A DNA stretch of 64,000 nt, taken from contig NZ_JAUYTT010000005.1 in the NCBI RefSeq assembly GCF_030695035.1, positions 357,302 to 421,301 of the forward strand. The letters run 5' to 3'. Each line of letters starts with the position of its first letter. Within the stretch, counting starts at the first letter, position 1. The position numbers were made by a program, and so were the translations under genes. This DNA is from Frigidibacter sp. (GTDB lineage: Bacteria; Pseudomonadota; Alphaproteobacteria; Rhodobacterales; Rhodobacteraceae). Shown piece by piece: positions 63,438 through 64,000 of the stretch. The notes beneath the pieces are model-generated. The model ran no database searches and was not told where the DNA came from. It saw nothing but the letters and a program-made list of their open reading frames with translations.

Positions 63438-63457
63438 GGGGCGCCGAGAGGCGCCCC
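63438..63457. terminator. shared hairpin between cytochrome c and I78-like genes
   Basis: GGGGCGCC (63438-63445) pairs with GGCGCCCC (63450-63457) with a four-base loop, GAGA. It lies between convergent genes. Confidence 0.75.
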
Positions 63458-63463
63458 CTGCCG

Positions 63464-63757
63464 TCAGCCGCAATAGACGCGGCTGATCCGGCCCGACTCG
63501 TCGATGGCGATGTTCAGCCGCGACTCGCTGTAATCCATCGTCACCATCTGTCCGGGGTTGATCACCCGCAGCGGCTGGGAAAAGCGCATCGTCTCCAGCC
63601 TGCTCGCCGGCTGGCCGACCAGCTGCTGCAGGCCCGCGGCGCCGCAATCGTCCGTCCCCGGCGCGGGGCCAGCGCCCGTGCCGCCTTCCGTCACGCAGGC
63701 GGCCAGCAGCAGCAATGCCGCGCCCCCCGCGATATGCCGTCCGGGAAATCCTGCCAT
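63464..63757 (-). CDS. I78-type peptidase inhibitor-like lipoprotein
   Basis: About 97 residues. A lipoprotein signal with lipobox LAAC (Cys near 21) is followed by the I78 core CGAAGLQQLVGQP and VTMDYSESRLNIAIDESGRI ending in VYCG, whose two cysteines may form a disulfide. The family inhibits serine proteases in fungi and bacteria; the target here is unknown. ATG 63757 follows GAGGAGG, while an ATG seven codons upstream is less well placed. Confidence 0.87.
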   Translation of the reverse strand: MAGFPGRHIAGGAALLLLAACVTEGGTGAGPAPGTDDCGAAGLQQLVGQPASRLETMRFSQPLRVINPGQMVTMDYSESRLNIAIDESGRISRVYCG

Positions 63758-63863
63758 CTTCGCCTCCTCTGCCGTCATCTTTGTCGGTTGCACCAGGACC
63801 GGCTTTCGCACAGTCTCCGCGCCCAAGGATATCAGCCAAGGCCAGGAACAGGGAGTCACAGAC

Positions 63864-64000
63864 ATGAGAACGCGCGCCGCGGTTGCCGTTGCAGCGGGAC
63901 AACCGCTGGAGATCATGGAGGTGAACCTTGAAGGGCCGAAGGCCGGCGAGGTTCTGGTGGAGATCAAGGCGACGGGGATCTGCCACACCGACGAGTTCAC
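63864..64000 (+). CDS. S-(hydroxymethyl)glutathione dehydrogenase / class III alcohol dehydrogenase (start only)
   Basis: The 45 codons present (MRTRAAVAVAAGQPLEIMEV ... ATGICHTDEFT) match the N-terminus of class III zinc alcohol dehydrogenases, which oxidise the formaldehyde-glutathione adduct. The catalytic-zinc Cys lies in GICHTD. GGGAG lies upstream of the ATG. Cut by the right edge. Confidence 0.9.
   Translation, partial: MRTRAAVAVAAGQPLEIMEVNLEGPKAGEVLVEIKATGICHTDEF

Noticed and set aside
1..64000. tRNA, rRNA or CRISPR loci
   Set aside because: Intergenic regions were read for cloverleaf-like arms and regularly spaced direct repeats; none was convincing.

Overview
The window is a chromosomal segment of a high-GC alphaproteobacterium, most likely a member of the Rhodobacteraceae. 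The evidence is the gene families present (DUF2125, DUF3576 and DUF2794 proteins, a Rhodobacter-type porin, TPR-sulfotransferase), the leuS-lptE-holA and xth-cnoX-LON-Trm112-ubiH gene orders, the strong G/C third-position bias, and GC-rich hairpins between genes. No rRNA, tRNA or CRISPR array was seen. Both ends cut a gene: glgC on the left, and a class III alcohol dehydrogenase on the right.

Layout. 1-5161 (minus) is a glycogen operon, glgP-glgB-glgC, facing a divergent GH13 alpha-glucosidase (5413-6999). 7068-8821 is a markedly AT-richer two-gene DarTG toxin-antitoxin module (ssDNA ADP-ribosyltransferase plus macrodomain antitoxin), the clearest accessory insertion. 8901-20537 is mostly housekeeping: DUF2125 protein, crotonase-like protein, HNH protein, flavoprotein, luciferase-like monooxygenase, lytic transglycosylase, holA-lptE-leuS, DUF3576 lipoprotein and a porin with a strong terminator. 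20688-26842 holds a TPR-sulfotransferase, a YggS-type PLP protein, an L,D-transpeptidase overlapping GTP cyclohydrolase II, an OmpR-type response regulator and a secreted unknown. 26990-33570 holds exonuclease III, CnoX/YbbN-like thioredoxin, LON-domain protein, Trm112, a UbiH-like monooxygenase, an amidase and a DapC-like aminotransferase. 33581-38544 covers ftsK, lolA, a lysozyme-like lipoprotein and hspQ. 38541-44452 has a gamma-glutamyltransferase, an RsbW/RsbV-like partner-switch pair, a two-domain GFA protein, a LysE-type exporter, rluA and DUF1622. 44579-46091 is a two-gene secreted operon (S8 peptidase plus barrel-like protein). 46192-49986 has a MarR/aldehyde dehydrogenase divergon, a DUF1398 protein and an MFS transporter.

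49960-56820 is the most rearranged part. It holds a decayed IS481-type transposase end carrying a palindromic insertion, a 3' scrap of an APH-type kinase gene, an intact PEP mutase-family gene, a DUF4139 protein, asd, a capsule-type glycosyltransferase, a 5' scrap of the PEP mutase gene, and the intact kinase gene. A roughly 400-bp sequence is present at both ends of this block in inverted orientation. 56863-64000 returns to ordinary genes: a ribbon-helix-helix-like unknown, beta-carbonic anhydrase, leucyl aminopeptidase and NlpC/P60 pair, DUF2794, an FAH-family hydrolase, a class II cytochrome c, an I78 inhibitor-like lipoprotein and the start of the alcohol dehydrogenase.

Two families of short dispersed intergenic repeats were found: a roughly 200-bp palindrome-rich element (2 copies) and a CATATG/GCGCAT-rich element (3 copies). 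There are also several single long hairpins. No wholly new multi-gene system could be established. The best leads are the DarTG island, the inverted duplication block, the split S8 peptidase/barrel pair and the repeat families.
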